Assembly (NCBI RefSeq): GCF_041321095.1
Contig: NZ_JBGGWE010000018.1
Span: 1-64,000 of the forward strand
Direction: 5' to 3'
Source: Fibrella arboris
GTDB taxonomy: Bacteria; Bacteroidota; Bacteroidia; Cytophagales; Spirosomataceae
DNA: 64,000 bases
The position numbers and the translations under genes were made by a program. The notes below the pieces were generated by a model, which was not told where the DNA came from, did not search any database, and saw nothing but the letters and a program-made list of their open reading frames with translations. Below are positions 43,459-52,749 of the stretch, piece by piece. How positions within the stretch are numbered: the first letter of the stretch is position 1; each line of letters begins with the position of its first letter.

Positions 43459-44169
43459 ATGGCAAAACTGATTTCCGTATGTACCCAGAAGGGAGGGGTC
43501 GGTAAAACGACATTAACTATGCTGCTGGCCACCTACTACCATACTACCGTAGGAAAACCTGTAACCGTGATTGATGCTGACTTTCCTCAACACTCCTTTG
43601 ATGCAACACGCCGATCTGAGTTGGCAAGCATACAGAACGACGAGGAGATTCAAAGTTTATATGTTACGCTTTATCCCGAGATGAACCGTGAGCTGTACAA
43701 GGTTTACAAAGGTTCACTCGAAGAATTAGCGATGTTCCTTACAGATCTGAAGGGTAGGGGAGAAGATGAACTGGTTTTCATCGACATGCCAGGAACGATG
43801 AACGTGAAAGGATTCGACCGGGTGGCATCGCAGTTGGATTACGTAATACTCCCGATGGAAGCGGATAAAATGAGCTTTACAGCCGGACTGCAAACATTGG
43901 ATCTCTTTGACCGCTTCAGGGAAGCAAAGGGAGCAGACTACCAGTTATTCATGCTGTGGAACAAGTACAAGAAATCTGAAAATCCGAGCTTGATGCAAGG
44001 CATAGAAAATATAGTACGGGAACGAGGGAATGTACAGATACTTGAACACCGAGTAACTGACTCTGTAACCTGGAAACGGGAACGGTCAACGCTTTTTCCA
44101 AGCGACAAGGTTAAGCACCTGGTAGGGGAATTGAATCAGTTACTCAACATCAATCAACCAGTAGGATAA
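43459..44169 (+). CDS. ParA/MinD-family ATPase (TraA position)
   Basis: A 236-residue Walker ATPase. The deviant Walker A is QKGGVGKTTL (residues 8-17), and motif 2 is VFIDMPGTMN (near 95). ParA proteins segregate plasmids, and homologues stand at the head of conjugation operons of Bacteroidota elements as TraA. No ParB-like gene lies beside it. The following DUF3408 gene starts after 3 bp, so it leads the tra operon. A role in partition or in assembling the transfer apparatus cannot be separated from sequence alone. Confidence 0.85.
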   Translation: MAKLISVCTQKGGVGKTTLTMLLATYYHTTVGKPVTVIDADFPQHSFDATRRSELASIQNDEEIQSLYVTLYPEMNRELYKVYKGSLEELAMFLTDLKGRGEDELVFIDMPGTMNVKGFDRVASQLDYVILPMEADKMSFTAGLQTLDLFDRFREAKGADYQLFMLWNKYKKSENPSLMQGIENIVRERGNVQILEHRVTDSVTWKRERSTLFPSDKVKHLVGELNQLLNINQPVG

Positions 44170-44172
44170 GCC

Positions 44173-44724
44173 ATGGCTAAAAATAAGAAAACCTTAGACG
44201 ACGCATCCCTTCGGGCGATGGCTAACCTGGCTACGTCTTCATCTGACCTAAGTAAGCTTCAAGAAAATTATGGCTGGAATGCAGAGGAAACTGTTACACC
44301 CGAACCGAAACCAGAAGCACCCACATTGGAGGCATCAACACCACCAGTAGAACAGTTGGCAAACGAACCAGTAAAAGAAACGCCGGTAGTGTCAGCGGTA
44401 GAGGAGTCCATCCAGCCGCAAACAGAGGTTCCAAATAAAGGGCAAAAGGAACCTGCGGCTTCAGGTAAAAAGGTTGATAAATACACAAATACGTATCTGC
44501 AACCAATTAAAGGATTTGAGCGCCCAACGAAGGTGGCTTACGTATCGAAACGCTCACACTCATATATTGCTTTTCTCCAGCGATACGCCGATCTGACAGG
44601 CAGTAAGGTATCCATGCAGGAAATCATGGAGAATATATTCCGGCAGCACTTCATGGATAACAAGGCTGAAATAGAGATGATGCGAATAACGTTGCAACAA
44701 AAAGAAGCCGAATTACACGAATGA
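44173..44724 (+). CDS. TraB-like DUF3408 protein
   Basis: 183 residues. The N-terminal half is a disordered, Pro/Glu/Thr-rich region. The C-terminal part (KVDKYTNTYLQP...YVSKRSHSYIAFLQRYADLTGSKVSMQEIMENIFRQHF) fits DUF3408, a ribbon-helix-helix-like domain encoded beside ParA in conjugative elements of this phylum. It likely binds DNA with or for the ParA-like ATPase. It overlaps the next start by 4 bp (ATGA). Confidence 0.75.
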   Translation: MAKNKKTLDDASLRAMANLATSSSDLSKLQENYGWNAEETVTPEPKPEAPTLEASTPPVEQLANEPVKETPVVSAVEESIQPQTEVPNKGQKEPAASGKKVDKYTNTYLQPIKGFERPTKVAYVSKRSHSYIAFLQRYADLTGSKVSMQEIMENIFRQHFMDNKAEIEMMRITLQQKEAELHE

Positions 44725-45395
44725 TAACAGTATGGATCAGTGCATCCCTGCTAGCTCTGACGGGCTGGCAGGGTTACCGTTTAGGAAAAGAATATGGATG
44801 GTGGGGACGAAGCCCTATTGCATCTAAAAAGAGGCAGGTGGTTGAGTTACCCTCGCCCGAAATCAACGTTTCAAGAGAAGATGGCTTAGGCCGTTCAAGA
44901 ACCGACTTTGGGAGGTTATTGGATGGCTTCACCCCAACAGTCGGACAGGCAGCTGAGAAGGAGTATGGAAGCCTCAATGAAGAAGTAGAGAAACCGATTA
45001 TTGAGCCCGCCACAACTCTGATGACAGATGGAACAGTAAACGAAAATGAGTACCCTGACGAAACCGATCAGATACCAGAAACTTGTGATTGGATGGATGA
45101 GGAAGCAATCTCATTAGTAGACGTCGAAGGCACTGAAGAGCCAGAAAGTGAACAGGCATTTGTGCCAATGAACGAATACGTAAATCGGGTACGTACAGTT
45201 CAACGGAAGATGACGCAGTTGAACAAACGGCGAAATGCAGATACAGACTTTGTAAAGGATGAATTAAAGATGTTGATCGATACGTATCACCTTGAGAATG
45301 ACCAGGCATTAGATTGGCTATTCCAACAGCATAAACCGACCTCTCAACCTGATTATGGCTCGCTCTTCGATCAACTAGAAAGCTTGACAGCCTAA
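44721..45395 (+). CDS. membrane-anchored hypothetical protein of the tra operon
   Basis: 224 residues. An N-terminal helix (VWISASLLALTGWQGYRLG) anchors a long acidic, disordered segment, followed by a helical end (VNRVRTVQRKMTQLNKRRNADTDFVKDELKML). This corresponds in position to TraC/TraD-type small proteins of Bacteroidota tra operons, but no family was recognised. It overlaps the DUF3408 gene by 4 bp. A gap of about 60 bp with an AT-rich stretch separates it from the pilin-like genes. Confidence 0.6.
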   Translation: MITVWISASLLALTGWQGYRLGKEYGWWGRSPIASKKRQVVELPSPEINVSREDGLGRSRTDFGRLLDGFTPTVGQAAEKEYGSLNEEVEKPIIEPATTLMTDGTVNENEYPDETDQIPETCDWMDEEAISLVDVEGTEEPESEQAFVPMNEYVNRVRTVQRKMTQLNKRRNADTDFVKDELKMLIDTYHLENDQALDWLFQQHKPTSQPDYGSLFDQLESLTA

Positions 45396-45457
45396 AAAAT
45401 TTTGCCCCAATTAAAATACTATATATATTAGCGTCGTATTTTTAATATGTTAAACAT

Positions 45458-45757
45458 ATGAGAAGGGCAACTTTGTACAGTTTGAGTATGATAACCCTCT
45501 TTCTGTTGAGTCAAAAGCTTCTTGCCCAGGATGAATTAAAACAGGCAGTTGAGGGAGCAACGACGCAACTAACGAACGCTAAGGCAGGAGCGATCCAACT
45601 TGGTAAAGGGGTTGCAGCCATCGTAGGGGTAGTGGGGGCCATTGCTGTTTACAGCAAATGGTCTAATGGAGAGGGTGACGTACGGAAGGCCAGTGCTTCC
45701 TGGCTTGGTGGCTTATTGTTCATAGCCATCGCATTTGTAATTCTTGAATCCATCTAG
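45458..45757 (+). CDS. traE: TraE-like DUF4134 protein (VirB2-like), copy 1
   Basis: 99 residues with a signal peptide (LYSLSMITLFLLSQKLLAQ) and two hydrophobic helices separated by a short turn (VAAIVGVVGAIAVYSKWSNGEGD then ASASWLGGLLFIAIAFVILE). This is the DUF4134/TraE pattern, comparable to VirB2 pilins, and would form the channel's extracellular or membrane part. A second copy follows 18 bp later. Confidence 0.88.
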   Translation: MRRATLYSLSMITLFLLSQKLLAQDELKQAVEGATTQLTNAKAGAIQLGKGVAAIVGVVGAIAVYSKWSNGEGDVRKASASWLGGLLFIAIAFVILESI

Positions 45758-45775
45758 ACGTAAAACAGGGTAACA

Positions 45776-46111
45776 ATGCAAAATCGCTTTAACCAATCGA
45801 AGGGTTCTAACGCGGCCCAACTCATCGCGTTAATCGTGGCAGGCATATTGGTAGCTCATATCGCACCTGGCCAGGGATTAAGTACACAAGGGTTAAGTAC
45901 AGCAGCAACCCAGGTAAAGGGAGCGTTCACTGTAGTAACCAATTTGATGTACGCAGTTTGTGCCATCATAGGCATTGTTGGTGCCATTTCGGTGTATAGC
46001 AAGTGGTCAAACGGAGATCCTGATACCCGAAAAGCAGCAGCCTCGTGGTTTGGGGCGCTCATTTTTGCAGGCTTAGTCGTAGTGACACTTTCAGCCGTTT
46101 TCGGAGCCTAG
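45776..46111 (+). CDS. traE: TraE-like DUF4134 protein, copy 2
   Basis: 111 residues, closely related to copy 1 in the paired helices (CAIIGIVGAISVYSKWSNGDPDTRKAAASWFGALIFAGLVVV). The N-terminal part has a signal-like hydrophobic stretch (AAQLIALIVAGILVAHIAPGQG). Two tandem DUF4134 genes suggest either two pilin-like subunits or a recent duplication. The next gene, TraF-like, follows after 1 bp. Confidence 0.86.
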   Translation: MQNRFNQSKGSNAAQLIALIVAGILVAHIAPGQGLSTQGLSTAATQVKGAFTVVTNLMYAVCAIIGIVGAISVYSKWSNGDPDTRKAAASWFGALIFAGLVVVTLSAVFGA

Positions 46112-46112
46112 C

Positions 46113-46439
46113 ATGTTTCGTGTTAATAAAGGGGTGGATAGACCTCCTCAAGTACTCGGCATTAGAGGAATGAACTTCCTGATGGTGTTAGGAGGGGCAG
46201 CCGTTGGTCTGTTAGTTGTAAGTACGTTCATTATGATCGTCACAGGTTGGTCAGGACTGATCTGTTATGGTACTTATCTGGTTGGGCTAGTGGTCCTCTA
46301 CGGACAACTGGTACGAATCTCCCGGCTGCATGGAGAGCGAGGTATGGCCCGAACACAAGGGCGAGGCAGACAGCCTAAATTGATTATGGTTAGAAGTTCG
46401 GGGGTGTATAAACAACTGAGGCATGAACCTAAAAAGTAA
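46113..46439 (+). CDS. traF: TraF-like DUF4133 protein (VirB3-like)
   Basis: 108 residues. The N-terminus FRVNKGVDRPPQVLGIRGMNFL is typical of DUF4133, followed by two hydrophobic helices (FLMVLGGAAVGLLVVSTFIMIV and LICYGTYLVGLVVLYG). It occupies the VirB3 position before the VirB4-type ATPase gene, whose start overlaps its end by 17 bp. Confidence 0.85.
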   Translation: MFRVNKGVDRPPQVLGIRGMNFLMVLGGAAVGLLVVSTFIMIVTGWSGLICYGTYLVGLVVLYGQLVRISRLHGERGMARTQGRGRQPKLIMVRSSGVYKQLRHEPKK

Positions 46440-48960
46440 AGCCATTCATGAAGTATTTCCCCTAAGAGCCATTGAGCAGGATTGCCTCATTTCGGTTCAC
46501 GGCGATTTGACGGTTTGTTTTGCCGTCAGCTTGCCAGAAATATTTACACTGAATGCAAGCTTCGATGGGGTAGGAGAGGGGCGTGTCGAGCAGGGTGACT
46601 ACATCACCCTGTGCAACGTATGGACCAAAGCATTAGGTGTACTACCAAGTTATACTATCCTGCACAAGCAGGATTGGTTCGTAGAGGAAAATTACCAGAC
46701 GTCAGGTGAAGGAGCAGGCAGTAAGCAACGTACCTTCCTGGACCGAGCCAGTGAACGGCATTTCAATGAGCGGCCTTACCTTCACCACGAGTGCTACCTT
46801 TATTTAACCAAAACGCATCCTGAACGGCGGGACGTGAGTGCGGTTAAAACATCGCTAGCGCGTGGTCGTCTGGTACCAAAGGAAGTTGGCGATAAGCACA
46901 AAGTTGAGGAGTTCTTTAACAGTGTTGAGCAGTTCAGTTCGATTCTAGAAAGTAGCCGGTTGATTGGCCTTCGTCGGCTTCGATCTGCTGAGTTGGCCGG
47001 TACCAGTGAAAAAGCTGGCTTATTAGAGCGTTATATGAGCTTGTCGCTCCGCGATGAGGTGGTTACGCTGGCGGATCTGGAGATGGATGAGGAATTACGG
47101 GTTGGGGGTAAATACGCTAAATTCTATACAATCTCAGATATTGATGATCTGCCTGAGTGGGTGCACACCAACAACCGGGTTGAGGCTCTATCTACAGAAA
47201 GGTCGAATGTATCCGTAAGTTATGCGGCTCCGATTTCGCTCATGCTTCCCTGTAATCACATCTATAACCAGTACATTTTCATTGAAGATAAGCAAGCGGC
47301 TTTCCCAAAATTGGAGCAACGGGCTACGCAAATGCGATCGCTGGCCAACTTCGGTAAGGATAACGAAGTAAATGCCATGCTGTTGAACCAGTACTTGAGT
47401 TACGCGGCCGAGACTGGATACACACCAGTCCGTTCGCATTTCAACATTCAGGTTTGGACAGAAGACAGGAGCCGTTTACCGGTTCTGCGTAATCTAGTCT
47501 CTTCAGCAATCGCCAAGTTGGGCGTTCGACCACGTGAAAATACGAAAGACGCGTTGGGGCTATTCTGGGCAGGTATACCAGGTAACGCGGCCGATCTTCC
47601 GAGTGAAGACAAATATTGGTCGTTTATTCCTCAATCGGTTTGCCTCCTTAATCAGGAGACAAACTACTATGATTCAGTATCGCATTACGGGGTGAAGCTC
47701 GTCGAACGAATGAGCGGGAAGCCGTTGCTGGTCGACTTGTCTGATCACCCAATGAACAAAGGGTGGGTAACGAACCGGAACAAGTTCATACTTGGCCCAT
47801 CGGGAAGCGGAAAATCGTTTTTCACCAACCACGCGCTGCGAAGTTTTCACGTTCAAGGCAGCCATGCGGTCATTGTTGATGTTGGCCACTCCTACCGCGG
47901 ACTATGTGAAATGCTGGGTGGACTTTATCTGACCTACTCGGAAGAAGAGCCCATCAACTTCAATCCGTTCTTCATCGAAAACCGAATGCTACCCGACGTC
48001 GAGAAGAAGGAAGCAATAAAGGTATTGCTACAAACGCTTTGGAAACGAAGCGATGAACGGCAAACGATGTCAGAATACACGGCGCTTTCGGATGCGGTAA
48101 CGCAGTATTTTGAGAGCTACTTATCCAATAACCCGGATGTATTTCCCTGTTTCAACTCATTCTACGAGTTCATGCAAACGGATTTTCCGCGTTACCTGGA
48201 AGAACACAAAGTGCAAATTGGTTATTTTGACTACGATAACTTCATATATGTACTGAGACCTTTTTATAAGGGTGGCGAATACCAGGAGCTTCTCAATAGC
48301 CAGGCGAATCTGGATCTGCTGAACATTCCGTTTATCGTCTTCGAGTTAGACAACATCAAGGATCACCCGATCCTGTTCCCGGTGGTGACCATTATCATCA
48401 TGGATACCTTCATCTCAAAAATGAGAAAGCTGAGTGGGATTCGGAAGATCATTCTCATCGAAGAAGCCTGGAAAGCTATCATGAAAGATGGGATGGCGGA
48501 GTATATCAAATACCTCTACAAAACGGTACGGAAATTTTTCGGGGAAGCCTGGATCGTAACCCAAGAAGTAGACGACATTATTGGTAACAAGATTGTTAAA
48601 GACTCGATCATCAACAATGCCGACACCAAAATCTTGCTCGACCAGCGCAAGTACCGCAATAAGTTCTCCCATGTAAAGGATTTACTGGCCCTGACGGATA
48701 AGGAAAAAGATCTTTGCCTGTCACTAAACCGGGACCTAGACCCGAAACGAAAATACAAAGAGGTCTTTATTTCTTGGGGAGGACAAGAATCAAAAGTATA
48801 TGGCGTCGAAGTATCGACCGAGGAGTACCTGGCCTATTCTACCGAGCAAACTGAAAAAATGCGGCTCGAAGAAAAGGTAGCGGCTTACGGCGGTAACTAC
48901 GATTTGGCCCTGCGCGACTACGCCGAAGAAGTTAAGTCCGGCACCCTCGTTAGTCGCTAA
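46423..48960 (+). CDS. traG: TraG-like conjugation ATPase (VirB4 class)
   Basis: 845 residues. An N-terminal domain typical of VirB4 (about 1-400) is followed by the RecA-like core: Walker A FILGPSGSGKSFFTNH (about 457-470) and Walker B KIILIEEAWKAI (about 675), with WIVTQEVDDI and the terminal HxxxxR-type region intact. It powers assembly or substrate transfer of the type IV secretion channel at the inner membrane. Start overlaps TraF by 17 bp. Confidence 0.93.
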   Translation: MNLKSKAIHEVFPLRAIEQDCLISVHGDLTVCFAVSLPEIFTLNASFDGVGEGRVEQGDYITLCNVWTKALGVLPSYTILHKQDWFVEENYQTSGEGAGSKQRTFLDRASERHFNERPYLHHECYLYLTKTHPERRDVSAVKTSLARGRLVPKEVGDKHKVEEFFNSVEQFSSILESSRLIGLRRLRSAELAGTSEKAGLLERYMSLSLRDEVVTLADLEMDEELRVGGKYAKFYTISDIDDLPEWVHTNNRVEALSTERSNVSVSYAAPISLMLPCNHIYNQYIFIEDKQAAFPKLEQRATQMRSLANFGKDNEVNAMLLNQYLSYAAETGYTPVRSHFNIQVWTEDRSRLPVLRNLVSSAIAKLGVRPRENTKDALGLFWAGIPGNAADLPSEDKYWSFIPQSVCLLNQETNYYDSVSHYGVKLVERMSGKPLLVDLSDHPMNKGWVTNRNKFILGPSGSGKSFFTNHALRSFHVQGSHAVIVDVGHSYRGLCEMLGGLYLTYSEEEPINFNPFFIENRMLPDVEKKEAIKVLLQTLWKRSDERQTMSEYTALSDAVTQYFESYLSNNPDVFPCFNSFYEFMQTDFPRYLEEHKVQIGYFDYDNFIYVLRPFYKGGEYQELLNSQANLDLLNIPFIVFELDNIKDHPILFPVVTIIIMDTFISKMRKLSGIRKIILIEEAWKAIMKDGMAEYIKYLYKTVRKFFGEAWIVTQEVDDIIGNKIVKDSIINNADTKILLDQRKYRNKFSHVKDLLALTDKEKDLCLSLNRDLDPKRKYKEVFISWGGQESKVYGVEVSTEEYLAYSTEQTEKMRLEEKVAAYGGNYDLALRDYAEEVKSGTLVSR

Positions 48961-48986
48961 ATCCGCGAATCTCTTTCTGTACTGAA

Positions 48987-49853
48987 GTGATGCAGTCTGT
49001 CAACAAACTGCTCTTGACCAGCCTTTGCCTTTTTGGTGGACTAAACCCCATTCAGGCGGGTGTCAGGGGCGTACCAAATGACTTACATTTTACACCAATA
49101 GTGGCCGAAGTGGACACCACAAATCCGGGGCAACATGGGCCACCAGGCCAGTCTTTGCTTGGTGGCTTGGGGGATGATCTATCTAGTGAAATCGAGGGTA
49201 TCATTGGCGAAACTGAAAACTCTATTATGCAGGGTATTCAGGATGAACTCACCGAATTGCTCGGTAATGCCCTGGGTCAGCTGTTAGACGTGTCGCCGAT
49301 TTCGGCTGTCAAGTCGCTCCAGTCAATGGTGAAGGACGGCTTATCCAAGCAGCAGAAGATCGAATACCAAAACTACAAGGTCGACTATGCCTGGAAAAAA
49401 GCACACACAGAGCTTTCACCTGCTTTTGCTACTTACTATCGGGAGCTAAATCTCAACCAGCTGACCGATGCCATTGAGGCCAGTAAGAAAGCGGCTGACA
49501 AATTTCTGAATACGTCAGCATTTACAGCTAAAGAAGCAGCAGCGATGCGACAGGCGCTACAGGGTGTTGCGGAGACGGGGGATCTGGAAGCTGAGGTTAA
49601 AACGATTATTAACCTGGGCAGTAAACCGGTATGGATGTCAGAAGGGGAGCGGCTATCAGCGCTGAACGCAGTACGAACGGATCTCTACGACCGCATCAAA
49701 CGGATGAACCAAACATTGGCTCTAATCCGAGCAACCTATCAATTCCGATCTCGGGAAATAGCTAAAAACGCGTATCGGCAGGGATTGTACAAGCAAAATT
49801 CAACGCTTAACCGGACAGTGGGTACCCGCTCCACTACCTACCAGACTCGATGA
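48987..49853 (+). CDS. exported coiled-coil protein of the transfer apparatus, paralogue 1
   Basis: 288 residues with a signal peptide (KLLLTSLCLFGGLNPIQAG) and long charged helices (IEYQNYKVDYAWKKAHTELSP, then LTDAIEASKKAADKF). The segment matching EYQNYKVDYAWKKAH is echoed in the next gene (RYQDFKVKYAYQQA), so the two are paralogues. It holds the VirB5/TraI-like place between VirB4 and VirB6-type genes, but no known family was recognised. It overlaps the next gene's start by 4 bp. Confidence 0.65.
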   Translation: MMQSVNKLLLTSLCLFGGLNPIQAGVRGVPNDLHFTPIVAEVDTTNPGQHGPPGQSLLGGLGDDLSSEIEGIIGETENSIMQGIQDELTELLGNALGQLLDVSPISAVKSLQSMVKDGLSKQQKIEYQNYKVDYAWKKAHTELSPAFATYYRELNLNQLTDAIEASKKAADKFLNTSAFTAKEAAAMRQALQGVAETGDLEAEVKTIINLGSKPVWMSEGERLSALNAVRTDLYDRIKRMNQTLALIRATYQFRSREIAKNAYRQGLYKQNSTLNRTVGTRSTTYQTR

Positions 49854-50722
49854 AAAAGCGAACACTTTACTTGGTATGGCTCGGCTTAGTTACCGGTACT
49901 GCCTACGCACAGATGCCTTCTGCCAATGCAATACCAACAGGTAACCGGGGTAGCAACGTCATTCAGTCGGAGATTGACCAACTATTACGCGTATCGGAAA
50001 GCGATATAATGGCAGGTCTGAAAGATGCGGGACTCGACTACGGTGAATTGATAAAAGAGAAGGTTATGGACGAGGTGGTGAAAGGGATAGCCGATGCAAC
50101 CGTACTCGCTCCTATCGCTACCGAGATCATGGAGTTGTACCAGAAACAGAAGAATAAGGACCTAGCTAAAGCCATCGAGAAACTGAAAAGAACTTGGAAA
50201 GATGGTCAGGAGCGGATCAACAAGGTTCGTTATCAGGACTTCAAAGTTAAATATGCCTATCAGCAGGCGATGAACAAAGCCCCGTTGGACGTAATGCGAG
50301 GCACTCGTCGCGAGGCTATTGATGAGTCAGTAAAAGCGTTGTGGACAGATGGGCTGCCCGTCGCCATTACAATCACAGATCCCGTTAATGCCCGGTTGAT
50401 GAAAGAGGAGATCGATGCGCGCTATCCAGCCGATCAGGACATCGGCTGGACCGTGTTAGCCTCAGCTCGCTCGGCGTTGCTGGCTGACGACAAAACGCTT
50501 AATGCTAAAATGAACCTCGTGGAAAAGCAGGGACAAACGGCTTATCTATCTCCAGCAGATCGGCTTCGGCTGCTTCGCGAAATTGATAAGGAAAGCAAAG
50601 CCCGTCGCACAACGCTCTTGGCTATGGACAAAATCACGTCGCAGGGGCTGGACTATTACAAATACAAACGCAATCGAAAAGCGTACCAGACCAAATACCT
50701 ACGGACTCAATCCTACCGATAA
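49850..50722 (+). CDS. exported coiled-coil protein of the transfer apparatus, paralogue 2
   Basis: 290 residues with a signal peptide (LYLVWLGLVTGTAYAQ), a helical body (LAKAIEKLKRTWKDGQERINK, then RYQDFKVKYAYQQAMNKAP), and a Tyr/Arg-rich C-terminus similar in style to its upstream paralogue. It probably has a VirB5-like or minor channel role; this is inferred from position. Confidence 0.65.
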   Translation: MKKRTLYLVWLGLVTGTAYAQMPSANAIPTGNRGSNVIQSEIDQLLRVSESDIMAGLKDAGLDYGELIKEKVMDEVVKGIADATVLAPIATEIMELYQKQKNKDLAKAIEKLKRTWKDGQERINKVRYQDFKVKYAYQQAMNKAPLDVMRGTRREAIDESVKALWTDGLPVAITITDPVNARLMKEEIDARYPADQDIGWTVLASARSALLADDKTLNAKMNLVEKQGQTAYLSPADRLRLLREIDKESKARRTTLLAMDKITSQGLDYYKYKRNRKAYQTKYLRTQSYR

Positions 50723-50733
50723 CTCTAAACTGT

Positions 50734-51786
50734 ATGCAAGCAATTCTGCTGGTTTCGCCCGTATTGGAAACATCCATTGACGAGGTATTTACCCAGTTTT
50801 CGGATGGATTTGGAGCCCTGGTTGCCTTTGGACAGGCCATTGGCTTCATCGGTGCACTTTGCTACGTGTTTTACCGAATCTGGGGGCACATGGCGCGCGC
50901 CGAACCCATTGATGTATATCCGCTGCTCCGTCCTTTCGCCCTGGCGTTATGTCTGCTGAGTTATCCCCTGCTGGTCAAAGGCATGGTGGGTATAGGGCGA
51001 CTTTTGGATAAAGGCACCAGCTCCATGGTGGCCAGTCAAAAAGCGGAAGTTGAGCGATTGAATCAGGTCAAGAAAGCGAAGGTCAAAGAGAATTGGGACA
51101 AGATCCTCATTCCGCCCGGCGAAGATGGGGAAATCGGTACTTGGGATGTCGTTAAAACAGTATTTGGCCCCACAGGTAGCGGTAACAGTTTGGTAGGAAA
51201 TGCCGTGAGCGGGGTAATGCAGTACTATTTTGATCAGTTTCTAAGTTGGCTGGGTGAAATTTTTTATGACCTGGCGGCTATCTATATCAAACTGATCAGC
51301 ACATTCTTTCTGATTGTCCTGGCCCTCACGGGTCCGATTACCTTTGGACTGGCCACCTTCGAATGGTTCTATTCAGGTTTAGCAGCCTGGTTTTCGCGCC
51401 TGATTCATATCCTGCTGTACATCCCGCTACTTAACATTCTGGGGGCCATTCTGGAGACGATCCATATCTCCATGCTGAATCAGGATCTTGCCGTTTTTGA
51501 TGAGCAGCTTCGGTCCGGAAATACTGGTATGGGTTCGTCAGATTGGGGGCTGATTATATTCTACTTCATTGGAGCAGGGGCATACCTATCTATTCCCAAA
51601 ATAGCCTCTTACATTATCGAATCCACCGGGGTGGGCGATGCCATCAGTTCGGCTACGCAACCGACAGCAATGGTCGCCGGGGCCAGCACAGGGCAGGCAG
51701 CTGGGGCTGGAGCAGCCTCACTAGGCAGAACCGTTGCCAACGCTTTCTCATCATCAAAATCGCAACCGACGTCAAACAGCATCTAA
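50734..51786 (+). CDS. traJ: TraJ-like protein (VirB6 class)
   Basis: 350 residues with about six to eight hydrophobic segments (FGALVAFGQAIGFIGALCYVFYRIWG, YPLLRPFALALCLLSYPLLVKG, FLIVLALTGPITFGLATF, IHILLYIPLLNILGAIL, LIIFYFIGAGAYLSIP). The C-terminus is Ser/Gly/Ala-rich and probably disordered. It matches the TraJ/VirB6 inner-membrane channel subunit in position and topology. Confidence 0.85.
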   Translation: MQAILLVSPVLETSIDEVFTQFSDGFGALVAFGQAIGFIGALCYVFYRIWGHMARAEPIDVYPLLRPFALALCLLSYPLLVKGMVGIGRLLDKGTSSMVASQKAEVERLNQVKKAKVKENWDKILIPPGEDGEIGTWDVVKTVFGPTGSGNSLVGNAVSGVMQYYFDQFLSWLGEIFYDLAAIYIKLISTFFLIVLALTGPITFGLATFEWFYSGLAAWFSRLIHILLYIPLLNILGAILETIHISMLNQDLAVFDEQLRSGNTGMGSSDWGLIIFYFIGAGAYLSIPKIASYIIESTGVGDAISSATQPTAMVAGASTGQAAGAGAASLGRTVANAFSSSKSQPTSNSI

Positions 51787-51787
51787 C

Positions 51788-52438
51788 ATGAACGGACAAT
51801 TTCGTTACCTGACCAATTTAGAAACATCCTTCCGAATGGTGCGCTGGCTGGCCATCATAGCCGTTGTTGGAAGCCTAGCTTTCGCGCTGGGCGTAGCCTA
51901 CTGGGCCTTCGCTGAGGTATCAGCCAGTCGTCAAAAAGTATATGTCCTCGACAATGGAAAGTCTATTATGGTGGCCCTGGCTCAGGAGCAGAATATCAAC
52001 CGGCCTGCAGAAGCAAAGGATCACATAAAAACATTCCATCGGCTCTTTTTCACGCTGGAGCCCGACGAGAAACAAGTGGAAGGTAATATCCGAGAAGCCA
52101 CCTACCTCGGCGACCGTTCGGTTGTCAGGCTGTATCAGGATCTTCAGGAAGCGGGATATTATGGACAGTTGATTCAGGGCAACGTACACCAGAAGGTAGA
52201 GATTGATAAAGTCGAGGTCAATTTCAGTCAATCGCCCTATCGAGTGGTGACCAGCGGACGGCAACTGCTGATCCGTGCGAACAACATTACCATCCGAAAA
52301 TTAGTGACGGAATGCTACCTCATTGATGTGGCCAGGACGGACAATAATCCACATGGTTTCATGATTGAGCGATTCAAAGTAGTGCAGAATCAGGACATCG
52401 AAACGGTTCAGCGATCCAATCAGAATACGAATTTATGA
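51788..52438 (+). CDS. traK: TraK-like protein (VirB8 class)
   Basis: I chose ATG51788 (MNGQFRYLTNLE), just after the TraJ stop; an upstream frame extension overlaps TraJ. The 216-residue protein has one N-terminal membrane helix (WLAIIAVVGSLAFALGVAYWAF) and a periplasmic NTF2-like domain, typical of TraK/VirB8. It overlaps the following gene by 4 bp. Confidence 0.87.
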   Translation: MNGQFRYLTNLETSFRMVRWLAIIAVVGSLAFALGVAYWAFAEVSASRQKVYVLDNGKSIMVALAQEQNINRPAEAKDHIKTFHRLFFTLEPDEKQVEGNIREATYLGDRSVVRLYQDLQEAGYYGQLIQGNVHQKVEIDKVEVNFSQSPYRVVTSGRQLLIRANNITIRKLVTECYLIDVARTDNNPHGFMIERFKVVQNQDIETVQRSNQNTNL

Positions 52439-52749
52439 ACAAGTCACACCGCGCTTACTGGCTACTACCGGCTCACTGGCGATTGTGGCGTAGAAACGTG
52501 ATCCGAAGGATAAGAGGGTGGGAAAGTAAACCTGTTCGTCAACGAAAATGGCACGTGCTGGGCGCTTTTTTTACCCTATTGATACTGGGCGGGTGGTCAG
52601 TTAGTATGAATCTGACGCACAAGCCACATGTCTTGCTTTATACTTCCTCTAAAGGGAAGCCGTCAAACTCGAAGGTATCTAATCATTCAGAAACCCAACG
52701 TGTAACTCATGAACCTTACCGATCCGACTCAACCCGAAATTTACATTGA
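52435..52749 (+). CDS. small TraL-like membrane protein
   Basis: 104 residues. A basic N-terminus (HWRLWRRNVIRRIRGW) precedes a single membrane helix (WHVLGAFFTLLILGGWSVSM), then a Ser/His/Thr-rich tail. It occupies the TraL position between TraK and TraM, and length and topology fit, but I do not claim family identity. The end overlaps the next gene by 41 bp. Confidence 0.6.
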   Translation: MNKSHRAYWLLPAHWRLWRRNVIRRIRGWESKPVRQRKWHVLGAFFTLLILGGWSVSMNLTHKPHVLLYTSSKGKPSNSKVSNHSETQRVTHEPYRSDSTRNLH